Source: SKVL01 sp051747785 (GTDB taxonomy: Bacteria > Patescibacteriota > Minisyncoccia > Phycocordibacterales > CSBR16-193). From it: a stretch of 35,198 nucleotides of DNA. The stretch lies in NCBI GenBank assembly GCA_051747785.1, contig JBNJGN010000004.1, positions 1-35,198 of the forward strand, given 5' to 3'. A program made the position numbers and the translations under genes. Shown here one piece after another: positions 8,771 through 17,222 of this stretch. The first letter of the stretch is position 1; each line of letters starts with the position of its first letter. The notes under the pieces were generated by a model that saw nothing but the letters and a program-made list of their open reading frames with translations, ran no database searches and was not told the DNA's origin.

Positions 8771-9427
8771 ATGATAGCCGGTCTTGTAGAAACTCTGGAG
8801 GTAATAATAAGGTCACTTGGAGTTTGGGGTGTTCTGGCTGCTTCTTTTATTGAGGAGATCGTTGCACCACTGCCTTCGCCGGTAGTGATGACCACTTCTG
8901 GCTTTTTCTTGCTTGAAGGCGATCTTTCTTTGCAGTTCATTTTTACGTTGGTTTTTGGGGTGGCTATTCCTTATGGTGTGGGAGTTACGCTTGGTTCTTT
9001 TTTCCTCTACGGGATATTTCGTGTTTTTGGAGAAGATGCGGTTAGAAGATGGGGTAGCTGGTTTGGTATATCTTGGAGTAAGGTGGAGGATATAAAGAAG
9101 AAAATGGATAGATCTAGATGGGATGAAGCTACGCTTTTTTTCTTACGGGTAATTCCGATCGTTCCCAGTGCCGTTCTTGCTTCGGTGTCTGGTCTGATAA
9201 AAATGAACTTTTTGAAGTACACTCTTATTACTTTAATTGGGGTTACTTTGCGAGCCTGTATGTTTGCGAGTTTGGGTTGGTACTTGGGAGAGGCTTATAG
9301 AAAGTATGCAAAAACAGTAGGGGAGATAGAGTCTATAATAGGGTACGGTTTTCTTTTCCTGTCTTTGAGTTTTTTGATCATTATGTTCATTTATACACAG
9401 GCAAGACGCAAAAATGTGATAAAATAA
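8771..9427 (+). CDS. DedA/VTT-domain membrane protein
   Basis: A 218-residue polytopic membrane protein of the DedA (SNARE-associated, VTT) family. Members are linked to lipid carrier or phospholipid flipping and to envelope homeostasis. Visible family marks are the Glu-containing re-entrant segment ASFIEEIVAPLPSP (about 25-38), followed by a glycine-rich helix, and the FFLRVIPIVPSAVLASVSG block (about 117-135) with the conserved Arg and Pro. A further membrane helix closes the C-terminus, followed by a basic QARRKN tail. The start is the first ATG consistent with the N-terminal helix. It stands between secA and the AI-2E-type permease, about 40 nt before the latter. Confidence 0.85.
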   Translation: MIAGLVETLEVIIRSLGVWGVLAASFIEEIVAPLPSPVVMTTSGFFLLEGDLSLQFIFTLVFGVAIPYGVGVTLGSFFLYGIFRVFGEDAVRRWGSWFGISWSKVEDIKKKMDRSRWDEATLFFLRVIPIVPSAVLASVSGLIKMNFLKYTLITLIGVTLRACMFASLGWYLGEAYRKYAKTVGEIESIIGYGFLFLSLSFLIIMFIYTQARRKNVIK

Positions 9428-9469
9428 CTTACGTAATTTAAGTAAAGCGTTCATACATATTAGGCGTTC

Positions 9470-10522
9470 ATGCTAACAGCAAAAGCACAACTAAGGTTCC
9501 TTCTGGTTCTTGCCTTAGCGGCAGTTCTATTATCTTTTTTTATAATACAACCATATCTACCGGCGCTTTTCTTGGCGGTGGTTTTTGTTATAGCCTTTAT
9601 ACCTGTACATCGATCTGTTCGCAGGATGTTAGGGGGAAGGCATAATCCTTCTGCAATGATAAGTACTCTTTTGGTTCTTTTGGTAATATTTATCCCTATA
9701 ACCTTATTTGGTTTTTTGCTTTTCCAAGAAACCCTTTCTCTTTATGAAGGAGGTGTTTCCGAAACAGCTGTAGCCGAAATAGTTGAAAATGCCACTCTCT
9801 CTTTGGAGGGTAAGTTATCTGAGTTTTTTCCGACTGCTGAAATAAACATACGTCAGTATACGGATATAGATGAAGCTATAGCCCAGGTACCGGCAACGGT
9901 TGTTAATTATTTTGACAGAATATTTGCAAGTATTTTGCGGATAGGAGTAGGACTCCTTTTAATGATCTTGGGAATGTTCTATCTGTTTAGAGATGGCGGA
10001 AAACTTATAGATAAAATAAGAAAGGTAAGTCCTCTTAAAAAAGAGTATACCAATACTATTATCTCAAAGACCGTGGAAACCGTTAATGCTGTCATAAGAG
10101 GACGCTTACTTGTAGGGATCATTCTCGGCTTTTTTATTGGAATAGGTTTTGCTCTCTTTGCTTTGCCTGGACCGGTCTTTTGGGGTTCAATTGCTGCCAT
10201 AGCCTCAATGTTGCCTTTACTTGGCCCTATGTTGATAATTATTCCCGCGTCTTTAATACTCTTTTCTATGGGTTCCGCTTGGTCGGCAATCGGTATACTG
10301 GCTTGGGGAATAATAGCTGTTATTGTGGAAGAATATTTGGGCGCTATACTCATAAATCAGCGAATGAATATTCATCCCTTTTTGGTTTTACTTTCCGTTA
10401 TTGGCGGAATGAGTTTTTTCGGTCCCGTGGGGTTTGTGGTTGGGCCGGTTGTTTTAGCTTTGTTGTTTGCTATACTGGAAATATATCCGCTTCTCACTAA
10501 GCCGGACGCGTATGAAAATTGA
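9470..10522 (+). CDS. AI-2E family (PerM-like) transporter
   Basis: A 350-residue protein of the AI-2E transporter/UPF0118 family, typically with about seven or eight membrane helices. The N-terminal pair (about 7-47), a soluble middle region (about 85-145) and the C-terminal bundle follow the family pattern. Conserved features are RVSPLKKEY-like spacing after the third helix, VIRGRLLVGIILGF (about 209-222), the glycine/proline-rich LPGPVFWGSIAAIASMLPLLGP segment, and the closing GPVGFVVGPVVLALL. Transported substrates vary in this family (autoinducer, ions), so none can be assigned. A CATATT box lies 8 nt before the ATG. Confidence 0.85.
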   Translation: MLTAKAQLRFLLVLALAAVLLSFFIIQPYLPALFLAVVFVIAFIPVHRSVRRMLGGRHNPSAMISTLLVLLVIFIPITLFGFLLFQETLSLYEGGVSETAVAEIVENATLSLEGKLSEFFPTAEINIRQYTDIDEAIAQVPATVVNYFDRIFASILRIGVGLLLMILGMFYLFRDGGKLIDKIRKVSPLKKEYTNTIISKTVETVNAVIRGRLLVGIILGFFIGIGFALFALPGPVFWGSIAAIASMLPLLGPMLIIIPASLILFSMGSAWSAIGILAWGIIAVIVEEYLGAILINQRMNIHPFLVLLSVIGGMSFFGPVGFVVGPVVLALLFAILEIYPLLTKPDAYEN

Positions 10523-10570
10523 TCTTATGCCGATGAATAAAATTATGATTAGAAATAAGACAAAACACTT

Positions 10571-11818
10571 ATGAAAGTTCTGATGTTCGGCTGGGAATTT
10601 CCTCCTCACAATAGTGGAGGTTTAGGAGTTGCTTGTAAGGGCATAGTGGATGCTCTCTGTGATAAAGGTACTACTGTTTCTTTTGTGCTTCCTACAAAGG
10701 TCCCTCTGTCACCGTCGGATAGTAATGTCCTTTTTGCTGATAAGGGGAAGGAGATGCTCTCTGCCAGGGGGGTTGATGTGCTTTTAACTCCTTATATTAC
10801 TTCAGATGTTTACGATGAAGAAAAGATAAAGGAGGACAAAAAAAAGAGCGGAAAGAAAAAGAAACGTTCTTCCGGTTATGCTAAGAACTTAGTAGAGGAA
10901 GTCTATCGTTACGGGGAGCTGGCGGGAGATATTGCCGAGAGCGAAGAGCATGATGTTATTCACGCGCATGATTGGCTTTCTTTTGAGGCTGGAATAGCCG
11001 CTAAGGAGGCCAGCGGCAAACCTTTTATAGCCCACATACATGCCACTGAGTTTGATCGGTGTGGTGAAAATGTTAATCCGAGGGTTTATGAAATAGAGAG
11101 AAGGGGATTACACGCAGCTGACTGTGTTGTTGCCGTTTCTTCTCTTACTAAAGATATAGTTGTTAATAAGTATGGCGTACCGGAGGAGAGAGTTACAGTG
11201 GTTCACAATGGCATAAGAGAGGAGGATTACAGCGGGGCCTTGGAAGAGTCTCCCGCTTCTGTGGTAAGCAGAATAAAAGATCACGGTTACAAGATCGTTC
11301 TCTTTGTTGGCAGAATAACCTTCCAAAAGGGTCCGGATTACTTCGTTAAGATGGCCAAGAAGATCAGGGCTTACGAACCCAACACCTTCTTTGTGGTCTG
11401 TGGTTCCGGGGATATGGAAAATCAGATGATCCGTGAAGCGGCCGCAGCCAAAATGTCTGACAGGTTTATATTTACCGGATTTTTAAGGGGGCAGGCCCTA
11501 AATACCGTTTACAAGAATGCTGATATATATATTATGCCTTCCGTTTCCGAGCCTTTTGGCTTAACTCCGCTTGAGGCAATGATACAGAATACACCGGTTT
11601 TGATATCTCGTCAGTCGGGAGTTAGCGAAGTTGTTGATCATGCCCTTAAAGCCGATTTTTGGGATGTTGATGATATGACCAATAAAGTTGTTTCTGTCTT
11701 GAAGAACCCATCTCTCTATCAGTGCCTTCGTTCTAACGGAAAAGTAGAGGTCTCTCGAATTAATTGGTATCCGGCCACTGATAAACTTATCTCTCTTTAC
11801 AGAAAAATGGCGAGTTAA
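10571..11818 (+). CDS. glycogen-synthase-like glycosyltransferase (GT4/GT5 type)
   Basis: A 415-residue GT-B glycosyltransferase. The N-terminus MKVLMFGWEFPPHNSGGLG is the glycine-rich donor/acceptor loop seen in glycogen and starch synthases. HAHDWLS, HIHATEFDR and VSSLTKDIVVNKYGV follow. The C-terminal domain has LFVGRITFQKGPDYF and the donor-site signature PSVSEPFGLTPLEAM with the catalytic Glu pair (EPFGLTPLE). A Lys-rich insert lies near 95-110 (KKSGKKKKRSS). Together with the downstream GH57 and GH15 genes it most likely makes or extends an alpha-glucan from a nucleotide sugar. A GT4 enzyme for another sugar remains possible. Confidence 0.85.
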   Translation: MKVLMFGWEFPPHNSGGLGVACKGIVDALCDKGTTVSFVLPTKVPLSPSDSNVLFADKGKEMLSARGVDVLLTPYITSDVYDEEKIKEDKKKSGKKKKRSSGYAKNLVEEVYRYGELAGDIAESEEHDVIHAHDWLSFEAGIAAKEASGKPFIAHIHATEFDRCGENVNPRVYEIERRGLHAADCVVAVSSLTKDIVVNKYGVPEERVTVVHNGIREEDYSGALEESPASVVSRIKDHGYKIVLFVGRITFQKGPDYFVKMAKKIRAYEPNTFFVVCGSGDMENQMIREAAAAKMSDRFIFTGFLRGQALNTVYKNADIYIMPSVSEPFGLTPLEAMIQNTPVLISRQSGVSEVVDHALKADFWDVDDMTNKVVSVLKNPSLYQCLRSNGKVEVSRINWYPATDKLISLYRKMAS

Positions 11819-11881
11819 AGAACGCTCTTTTACCTGTTTGCCGGTAAGGTCTCTTTTGGTTTTAGTTGAACGTTGTGTACT

Positions 11882-11946
11882 CTAAACATCTTGTTCACAT
11901 TGCTTTATGCGCCTCTCTCAAGTTATTATATCTAACAGATGTTTAG
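11882..11946 (+). repeat. 10-bp perfect inverted repeat upstream of the GH57 gene
   Basis: CTAAACATCT (11882-11891) and AGATGTTTAG (11937-11946) are exact reverse complements 45 nt apart. They lie in the 166-nt gap between the glycosyltransferase and the GH57 gene. They may form the base of a leader structure or be two half-sites for a regulator of the glucan genes. Confidence 0.5.
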
Positions 11947-11984
11947 CTTTTGATATCTCTTTAATCTTTTTAATTAAATAATTT

Positions 11985-13232
11985 ATGGCATCCATTTGCT
12001 TCTATTTTCAAGTACACCAGCCTTTTAGGATAAAAAAATACGGTATATTTGATATCGGGAGCACTGATTATTTTGATGATGACAGTGAGACGGATCTTAA
12101 TAATAAAAGGATATTAAAAAAGGTTGCCAATAAGTGCTATCTTCCGGCTAATGCCGTGTTAAAGGATGTTCTGCAGAAAAACCCGGAGTTCAAAGCCAGC
12201 TTCTCTTTTTCGGGTGTTTTTCTGGAGCAATGTGCTATGTATGCCCCCGAGGTTCTAGAGTCTTTCAGGGAACTTATTGATACTGGCAGAGTAGAGGTAA
12301 TGAGCGAGACTTACTATCACTCGCTCGCCGCGCTTTACTCTCAAAAGGAGTTTGAAAAGCAGGTCAAGCTCCACAGTGAGGCTATAAAGGAGATATTCGG
12401 TTTAGAGCCCAAGATTTTCAGGAACACCGAATTGATCTATAGCAATGACATTGCTCAAGAGGCTCGTAGAATGGGATTTAAGGCGGTTTTGGCCGAGGGG
12501 GCTGATCATGTCTTAGGCTGGAGGAGCCCTAACTTTGTTTATACTCCTCCCGGGGTAAAAGACCTGCCTCTTCTTTTGAAGAATTACAGACTTTCAGACG
12601 ATGTGGCTTTCAGGTTCGGGGAAAGGGGGTGGAAAGAGTATCCGCTAACAGCCGAGAAGTTTGCCAGCTGGGTTACTTCGCATAACGGTAGCGGAGAGGT
12701 TATAAATCTGTTTATGGATTACGAAACTTTCGGTGAACATCAGTGGGAGGACACCGGTATATTTGAATTCTTAAGACATTTTCCTTCAATGTTCTTAAAA
12801 CATAAGGATAATGATTTTGTCACTCCTGCCGAGGCAGTGGAAAAGTACAGTCCTGTTGGGGAAATAGATGTGCCGAATTATGTTTCCTGGGCGGATGTTG
12901 AGAGAGATATTTCCGCATGGCGTTCCAACGAGATACAGCATGATGCTCTAAGGTGTATATATGACATGGAGCGTGATGTTGTTGAACTTGATGACCCTGC
13001 TATTTTGCATACCTGGAGAAAACTTCAGACTTCTGACCACTTTTACTATATGTGTACTAAGTGGTTTCAAGACGGTGATGTTCATAAGTACTTTAATCCT
13101 TATGATTCTCCCTATGAAGCTTTTATTGCTTTTTGTAATGTGGTAAGTGATCTTAAATTACGCATAGAAAGCAAAAAGAAAGAAGATTCTGTTGACCTTA
13201 AAAATAAAGAAGTGTTAGAAAAAGAAATTTAA
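11985..13232 (+). CDS. GH57 alpha-amylase-like glycoside hydrolase
   Basis: A 415-residue retaining glycoside hydrolase of family GH57 (alpha-amylase, 4-alpha-glucanotransferase or branching-type activities). The family regions are visible: region 1 HQP (11-13), a FSFSG stretch, the SETYYHS block (region 2), the nucleophile in RNTELIYSN (Glu149), and the acid/base in FMDYETFGEHQW (Asp245). The length is that of the shorter, single-barrel intracellular GH57 enzymes, and there is no signal peptide, so it acts in the cytosol. It is followed after 5 nt by the DUF5752-like protein and then GH15. The exact reaction cannot be read from the sequence. Confidence 0.88.
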   Translation: MASICFYFQVHQPFRIKKYGIFDIGSTDYFDDDSETDLNNKRILKKVANKCYLPANAVLKDVLQKNPEFKASFSFSGVFLEQCAMYAPEVLESFRELIDTGRVEVMSETYYHSLAALYSQKEFEKQVKLHSEAIKEIFGLEPKIFRNTELIYSNDIAQEARRMGFKAVLAEGADHVLGWRSPNFVYTPPGVKDLPLLLKNYRLSDDVAFRFGERGWKEYPLTAEKFASWVTSHNGSGEVINLFMDYETFGEHQWEDTGIFEFLRHFPSMFLKHKDNDFVTPAEAVEKYSPVGEIDVPNYVSWADVERDISAWRSNEIQHDALRCIYDMERDVVELDDPAILHTWRKLQTSDHFYYMCTKWFQDGDVHKYFNPYDSPYEAFIAFCNVVSDLKLRIESKKKEDSVDLKNKEVLEKEI

Positions 13233-13237
13233 TATTT

Positions 13238-13825
13238 ATGGGAAAAGATAAAGAAAATAAAAAAAGTTTATGGAATATGTTCTTTGGTGTCCTCGATGAC
13301 GAAGAGGATAAAGATGTTTATCCGGAGGAGGACTATGAGGACGACGAGGACGATAACCTAGCTTCTGTTCTGGAAGGAAAAGATAAAAAAAAGAGTAAAA
13401 AGAGTAAAAAGATAGTCCCCGTTTTTGAAGATTCTAAAGAGCTCTCTTTTGGTAACGATGATGATAGAGGGAATGAAGAGGGTAAAGGAGATGACGTTAA
13501 AGAAGAAGCGGAAGAGGGGATAAAAGGAGAGGATAATAAAGAAAGCTTTTCAGCAGAAGAGTTGGATCGTCGTTTTATAGCACCTGCTGAACATTACTTC
13601 TTTGTTCACAACGGCCCCACTCTCAAGGATCTATACGATCTGGAGTATTACTTGGGCACCATAACTGAAGATCAGCTTCGACATCATGTAAAAGAAGACG
13701 ACAATGATTTTGCCAACTGGGTAAGGGGTGTTTTTAAAGAAGAGAACTTGGCGGCTGAACTTGAGCGTGCCAAAGATAGAGATACTATGTGTTCTATATT
13801 AAGTAGCTTTTTAAATTCAAGGTGA
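13238..13825 (+). CDS. acidic protein with DUF5752-like C-terminal domain
   Basis: A 195-residue protein. The first half (to about 110) is low-complexity and strongly charged, with an Asp/Glu run, a KKKSKKSKK patch and more acidic sequence. The second half is ordered: FIAPAEHYFFVHNGPTLKDLYDLEYYLGTI, then LRHHVKEDDNDFANWVRGVF and LAAELERAKD. This matches my recollection of DUF5752, a small domain often found beside glycogen and trehalose genes. It is squeezed between GH57 (5 nt) and GH15 (6 nt), so it is probably an accessory or regulatory partner of the glucan enzymes. The family name is less certain than the gene itself. Confidence 0.72.
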   Translation: MGKDKENKKSLWNMFFGVLDDEEDKDVYPEEDYEDDEDDNLASVLEGKDKKKSKKSKKIVPVFEDSKELSFGNDDDRGNEEGKGDDVKEEAEEGIKGEDNKESFSAEELDRRFIAPAEHYFFVHNGPTLKDLYDLEYYLGTITEDQLRHHVKEDDNDFANWVRGVFKEENLAAELERAKDRDTMCSILSSFLNSR

Positions 13826-13831
13826 TATTTT

Positions 13832-15808
13832 ATGTCTCGCCCTTTGGTCTTTGGAAACGGAATGATACTGGTTGGCTTGGATAGGTATGCCCAAGTAAGG
13901 GACTTTTACTTTCCTTATGTTGGCTCTGAGAACCACATTGGGAGAAGAGATGTTCATAAGGTAGGAGTTTGGGTGGATGGTGAAATGAGCTGGTTCTCTG
14001 AGGAGGAGTGGCATATTGAAAATCGCTATAAGGAGGAGATGATGACCTCTGATATAACCGCTCACAATGAGAAGATGCGTCTGACGGTTCGCTTTTCCGA
14101 TGTTGTTTATAATGAGAAGAATATTTTTCTCCGTTCCATAAACGTTGAAAATCACGATGAACGTAAGCGGGAAGTTAAGATATTTTTCAATCAACAGTTT
14201 GAAATATCACAAACATATTATGCCGATACAGCTTATTACAACCCGGCTCTCAGGGCCCTTATACACTACAAAGGTCGGAGAGTTTTTCTAGTTGGCGGCA
14301 GAAACAGTAAAGGAGAGTTCTTTTCTGAATACTCTACCGGTCTTTTTAATATAGAAGGAAAAGAGGGGACATGGAAAGACGCCGAAGATGGAAAGCTTTC
14401 TAAGAATCCTATAGAACATGGAGCTGTTGATTCTACATTGGGTATAGTAATGGACATTGAAGCCAGGGAGAGTGAGCAGGCTTACTATTGGATATGCGTA
14501 GGCGAAACTCTCGGTGAGGCTGAGAGATTACAGGACCATCTTCTGCATAAAACTGAGGATCATATAATAGAGACGACTAGCAATTTCTGGCAAGCATGGG
14601 TTAATAATTTTGACCTATCATTTGAAGGGCTTTCAAAGGAGGTAGTAGATCTTTTCAAGAGGTCTCTTTTGGTTATAAGAACTCATTGTGATAATAGAGG
14701 GGGCATAATAGCTTCAGGAGATTCCGCTCAATTTCAGTACGGAAGAGATACGTATAGTTATGTATGGCCCCGTGACGGTGTTTTTATAGCTCTTAGTATG
14801 GATAAAACGGGATATTCAGAGATACCGGAACGTTTTTATAGATTTTGCAATAAGGTAATGACCCAAGGTGGTTATATGTTACACAAGTACCAGCCGGACA
14901 TGTCCTTGGGAAGCTCGTGGCATCCTTGGACTCAAGGAGAAACCCCTCAGCTTGCTATCCAGGAAGACGAGACCGCACTGCTTCTTGTTGGTTTATGGGA
15001 GCATTATCGTTTTAGTAAAAACTTGGAATTTGTTGAGGAACTTTATAACCCTTTCGTTAAAAATGCAGCGGAATTCATTATTAGCTATCGTGACAATGAT
15101 ACCGGCTTACCCAGGCAGAGTTATGATCTTTGGGAAGAGAATTACGCTGTGTCAACTTTTACAGCCTCCACGGTTTACGGAGCACTGATAGCTGCTTCTA
15201 AATTCGCCGATCTTTTGGGTAAGGAGGAAGAGCGTGATAGGTATGCACATATAGCGGAAGAGACAAGAAAAAGAATAATTGAACATCTCTATGATGAAGA
15301 AAAAGGTGTATTTTATAAGTCAGTTCGCCTTGAAGAGGGTGGAGTGGTTCCTGATCACACTGTAGATTCGAGTTCAATTTACGGGTGCTTCCGTTTCGGC
15401 GTACTTTCGGTGGATGATGAGAGAATGGAGAGGGCTTTTGAGAATACCAAAAAAGCCATCTCTGATCCGGTGCCGGTTAGTGGTTTTGTTCGGTACGAAA
15501 ATGACAAGTATCATGCTCCTGAAGGAGGTTATGAGGATGTGCCCGGTAATCCGTGGTTTGTGACCACTCTTTGGATGATTCAGTATAAAATTGCACGCTC
15601 CTCTTCAGAGGATGATCTGCAGTTTGTAAACGACGAGCTGATGTGGTGTGTAGATAAAGCTCTTACTAGCGGAGTGCTGTCCGAACAGGTCAGTCCTTAT
15701 ACGGGTGAGCAGCTTTCGGTGGCTCCTCTGATATGGAGTCATGCTGAGTTTGTTTTGGCTGTTATAGAGTATTTAAATAAACTCAAGGAAATTAGAGGAG
15801 AGCAGTAA
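13832..15808 (+). CDS. GH15 glucoamylase/trehalase-like glycoside hydrolase
   Basis: A 658-residue inverting glycoside hydrolase of family GH15 (glucoamylase, glucodextranase or trehalase). The N-terminal beta-sandwich domain starts with the typical FGNGMILVGLD and covers about 1-260. The (alpha/alpha)6 barrel follows, with YVWPRDGVFIA (about 312-322). The general acid lies in SYDLWEEN (Glu435) and the general base in LSEQ (Glu618), before TGEQLSVAPLIWSHAEFV. No signal peptide is seen, so it probably degrades an internal glucan or trehalose. The start has one of the few plausible Shine-Dalgarno sites in the window, AAGGTGAT overlapping the end of the preceding gene, fitting coupled translation in an operon. 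Confidence 0.9.
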   Translation: MSRPLVFGNGMILVGLDRYAQVRDFYFPYVGSENHIGRRDVHKVGVWVDGEMSWFSEEEWHIENRYKEEMMTSDITAHNEKMRLTVRFSDVVYNEKNIFLRSINVENHDERKREVKIFFNQQFEISQTYYADTAYYNPALRALIHYKGRRVFLVGGRNSKGEFFSEYSTGLFNIEGKEGTWKDAEDGKLSKNPIEHGAVDSTLGIVMDIEARESEQAYYWICVGETLGEAERLQDHLLHKTEDHIIETTSNFWQAWVNNFDLSFEGLSKEVVDLFKRSLLVIRTHCDNRGGIIASGDSAQFQYGRDTYSYVWPRDGVFIALSMDKTGYSEIPERFYRFCNKVMTQGGYMLHKYQPDMSLGSSWHPWTQGETPQLAIQEDETALLLVGLWEHYRFSKNLEFVEELYNPFVKNAAEFIISYRDNDTGLPRQSYDLWEENYAVSTFTASTVYGALIAASKFADLLGKEEERDRYAHIAEETRKRIIEHLYDEEKGVFYKSVRLEEGGVVPDHTVDSSSIYGCFRFGVLSVDDERMERAFENTKKAISDPVPVSGFVRYENDKYHAPEGGYEDVPGNPWFVTTLWMIQYKIARSSSEDDLQFVNDELMWCVDKALTSGVLSEQVSPYTGEQLSVAPLIWSHAEFVLAVIEYLNKLKEIRGEQ

Positions 15809-15852
15809 CATATTATTAATATTTACTGTATCTATTTTTCACTATTTTGTGT

Positions 15853-15858
15853 TAAAAT
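15853..15858 (+). promoter_or_regulatory. -10 box placed for leaderless transcription of the YvlD-like gene
   Basis: TAAAAT lies 7 nt before the ATG at 15866. No convincing -35 element is seen at 16-18 bp. It matches the spacing seen before murC, secA, pheS, atpA and atpC. Confidence 0.35.
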
Positions 15859-15865
15859 AGCTCTA

Positions 15866-16228
15866 ATGTCAGTAATAATAGCCAAATGGTTAGTAGGCGC
15901 ACTTTCTGTAATGTTGGTAGCCGAGGTCTTGGATGCCGTATCGGTATCTGGTCCTTATATCGCTCTGATAGTGGCTTTAATATGGGGTTTTATGAATATT
16001 TCTGTAAGACCTATTTTGATCTTTATAACTCTTCCCTTGAATATATTAACTTTCGGTCTTTTTACCTTCATGATAAACGGATTACTTTTGCTGTTTTTGG
16101 CCTCTTTTATAGACGGGCTTTCGGTTGATGGATTCTGGTGGGCGGTATTAGCCGCCGCTCTGGTGGCTGCTGTTAATTGGGTTGGTAATAGGATGATACT
16201 TTCTATAGCTAAGGTGGATTCTGAGTAG
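15866..16228 (+). CDS. YvlD/phage-holin-4-2-like membrane protein
   Basis: A 120-residue, very hydrophobic protein with four predicted membrane helices (about 5-25, 30-50, 55-80, 90-112). The Asn-containing IWGFMNISVRPILIFITLPLNILTFGLF is the typical core of the YvlD/holin_4_2 family, and VNWVGNRMIL closes the protein. Despite the holin name, the family is chromosomal and widespread and has no demonstrated lytic role here; no phage genes are near. Function unknown. Confidence 0.8.
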   Translation: MSVIIAKWLVGALSVMLVAEVLDAVSVSGPYIALIVALIWGFMNISVRPILIFITLPLNILTFGLFTFMINGLLLLFLASFIDGLSVDGFWWAVLAAALVAAVNWVGNRMILSIAKVDSE

Positions 16229-16235
16229 TGTTTGC

Positions 16236-16264
16236 TTGTCAAAAAAAGAATGTAAGTCCATACT
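16236..16264 (+). promoter_or_regulatory. promoter upstream of the MYG1 gene
   Basis: TTGTCA (16236-16241), a 17-bp spacer and CATACT (16259-16264). A leader of about 45 nt would precede the ATG at 16317. It would drive the MYG1 gene and, 3 nt behind it, obgE. Confidence 0.45.
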
Positions 16265-16316
16265 GGGTTTACTCTTTTTGAGTGATTAAAAGTTTATTAG
16301 ATGAATTTATAAAATA

Positions 16317-17219
16317 ATGAGTATTAAGATAGTTACACATAATGGCCACTATCATAGCGACGACATTTTTGCGGTGGCTGTTTTATCCCTTTATTTGAAA
16401 GAAGAGGAAAATGAAATAGAGGTAATAAGAACTCGTGATGAGGAGGTAATAGAAAAAGCGGATTTTGCCGTTGATGTGGGCGGATCCCATGATCCAGAAA
16501 ATGGCCTTTTTGATCATCATCAAGAAGAGGGAGTGGGTGCTCGCGACAACGGGGTGCCTTATGCCGCCTTTGGCCTTGTTTGGAAGTACTACGGCGTTGA
16601 TCTCGCCGGTGGACAGGAGGAGGCAGAGACTGTTGATCGTAAACTGGTTCAACCTATTGATTCCGAGGACAATGGAGTGAAAGTGTCGCAAAATGTTTTT
16701 GAAGACATCTCCCCTTATACCGTGCAAGACTTTTTCTTCGCTTTCTTGCCGACCTGGAGGGAGGCGGACGCTGTAGATGTGGATAAAGTTTTTATGAACT
16801 GTGTTGATATAGCTAAAAGTGTGCTTAAAAGAGAGATAGTAAAAGCTAAGGATGAAAAGTATGGCAAAGAGATGGTAAAGAAAAGTCTGAATGAATACTC
16901 TGGAGAGAAGGTTGTCGTTTTAGATGATTACTATCCTTGGAAAGATGCTGCCGTAGAACACTCAGATCTTCTCTTCATGATCTATCCTAGTTCTCAGGGC
17001 GATTCTTGGCATGTTCAAGGTGTTCCGTCTGAGAGGGGTTCTATGGATACACGTCTTTCTTTTCCTGAGGAATGGAGAGGTAAAAGAGAGTCGGAAATTC
17101 CCGATGTAACAGGAGTTGAGGATGCCCTTTTCTGCCACAAAGCCGGCTTTTTGGCTGTGGCCAGGTCAAAGGAAGGAGCGCTGGATCTGGCCTATAAGGC
17201 GCTGGAAAATAATGAATAA
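16317..17219 (+). CDS. MYG1 family protein (UPF0160), DHH-type phosphoesterase fold
   Basis: A 300-residue member of the MYG1/UPF0160 family, which has a DHH-phosphoesterase-like fold. Eukaryotic MYG1 has been described as a 3'-5' RNA exonuclease. The metal-binding motifs are clear: THNGHYHSDD (7-16), DVGG (53-56) and DHHQ (66-69), plus QPIDSEDNG and the C-terminal HKAGFLAVARSKEGAL. Length fits the family. The gene ends 3 nt before obgE, suggesting joint expression and a role linked to RNA or ribosomes, which is inference. The ATG follows TTTATAAAATA with no Shine-Dalgarno site. Confidence 0.88.
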   Translation: MSIKIVTHNGHYHSDDIFAVAVLSLYLKEEENEIEVIRTRDEEVIEKADFAVDVGGSHDPENGLFDHHQEEGVGARDNGVPYAAFGLVWKYYGVDLAGGQEEAETVDRKLVQPIDSEDNGVKVSQNVFEDISPYTVQDFFFAFLPTWREADAVDVDKVFMNCVDIAKSVLKREIVKAKDEKYGKEMVKKSLNEYSGEKVVVLDDYYPWKDAAVEHSDLLFMIYPSSQGDSWHVQGVPSERGSMDTRLSFPEEWRGKRESEIPDVTGVEDALFCHKAGFLAVARSKEGALDLAYKALENNE

Positions 17220-17222
17220 TAT

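Noticed and set aside
15866..16228. Holin gene as a sign of a prophage
   Set aside because: The YvlD/holin_4_2 family is common in chromosomes and the neighbours are housekeeping genes.
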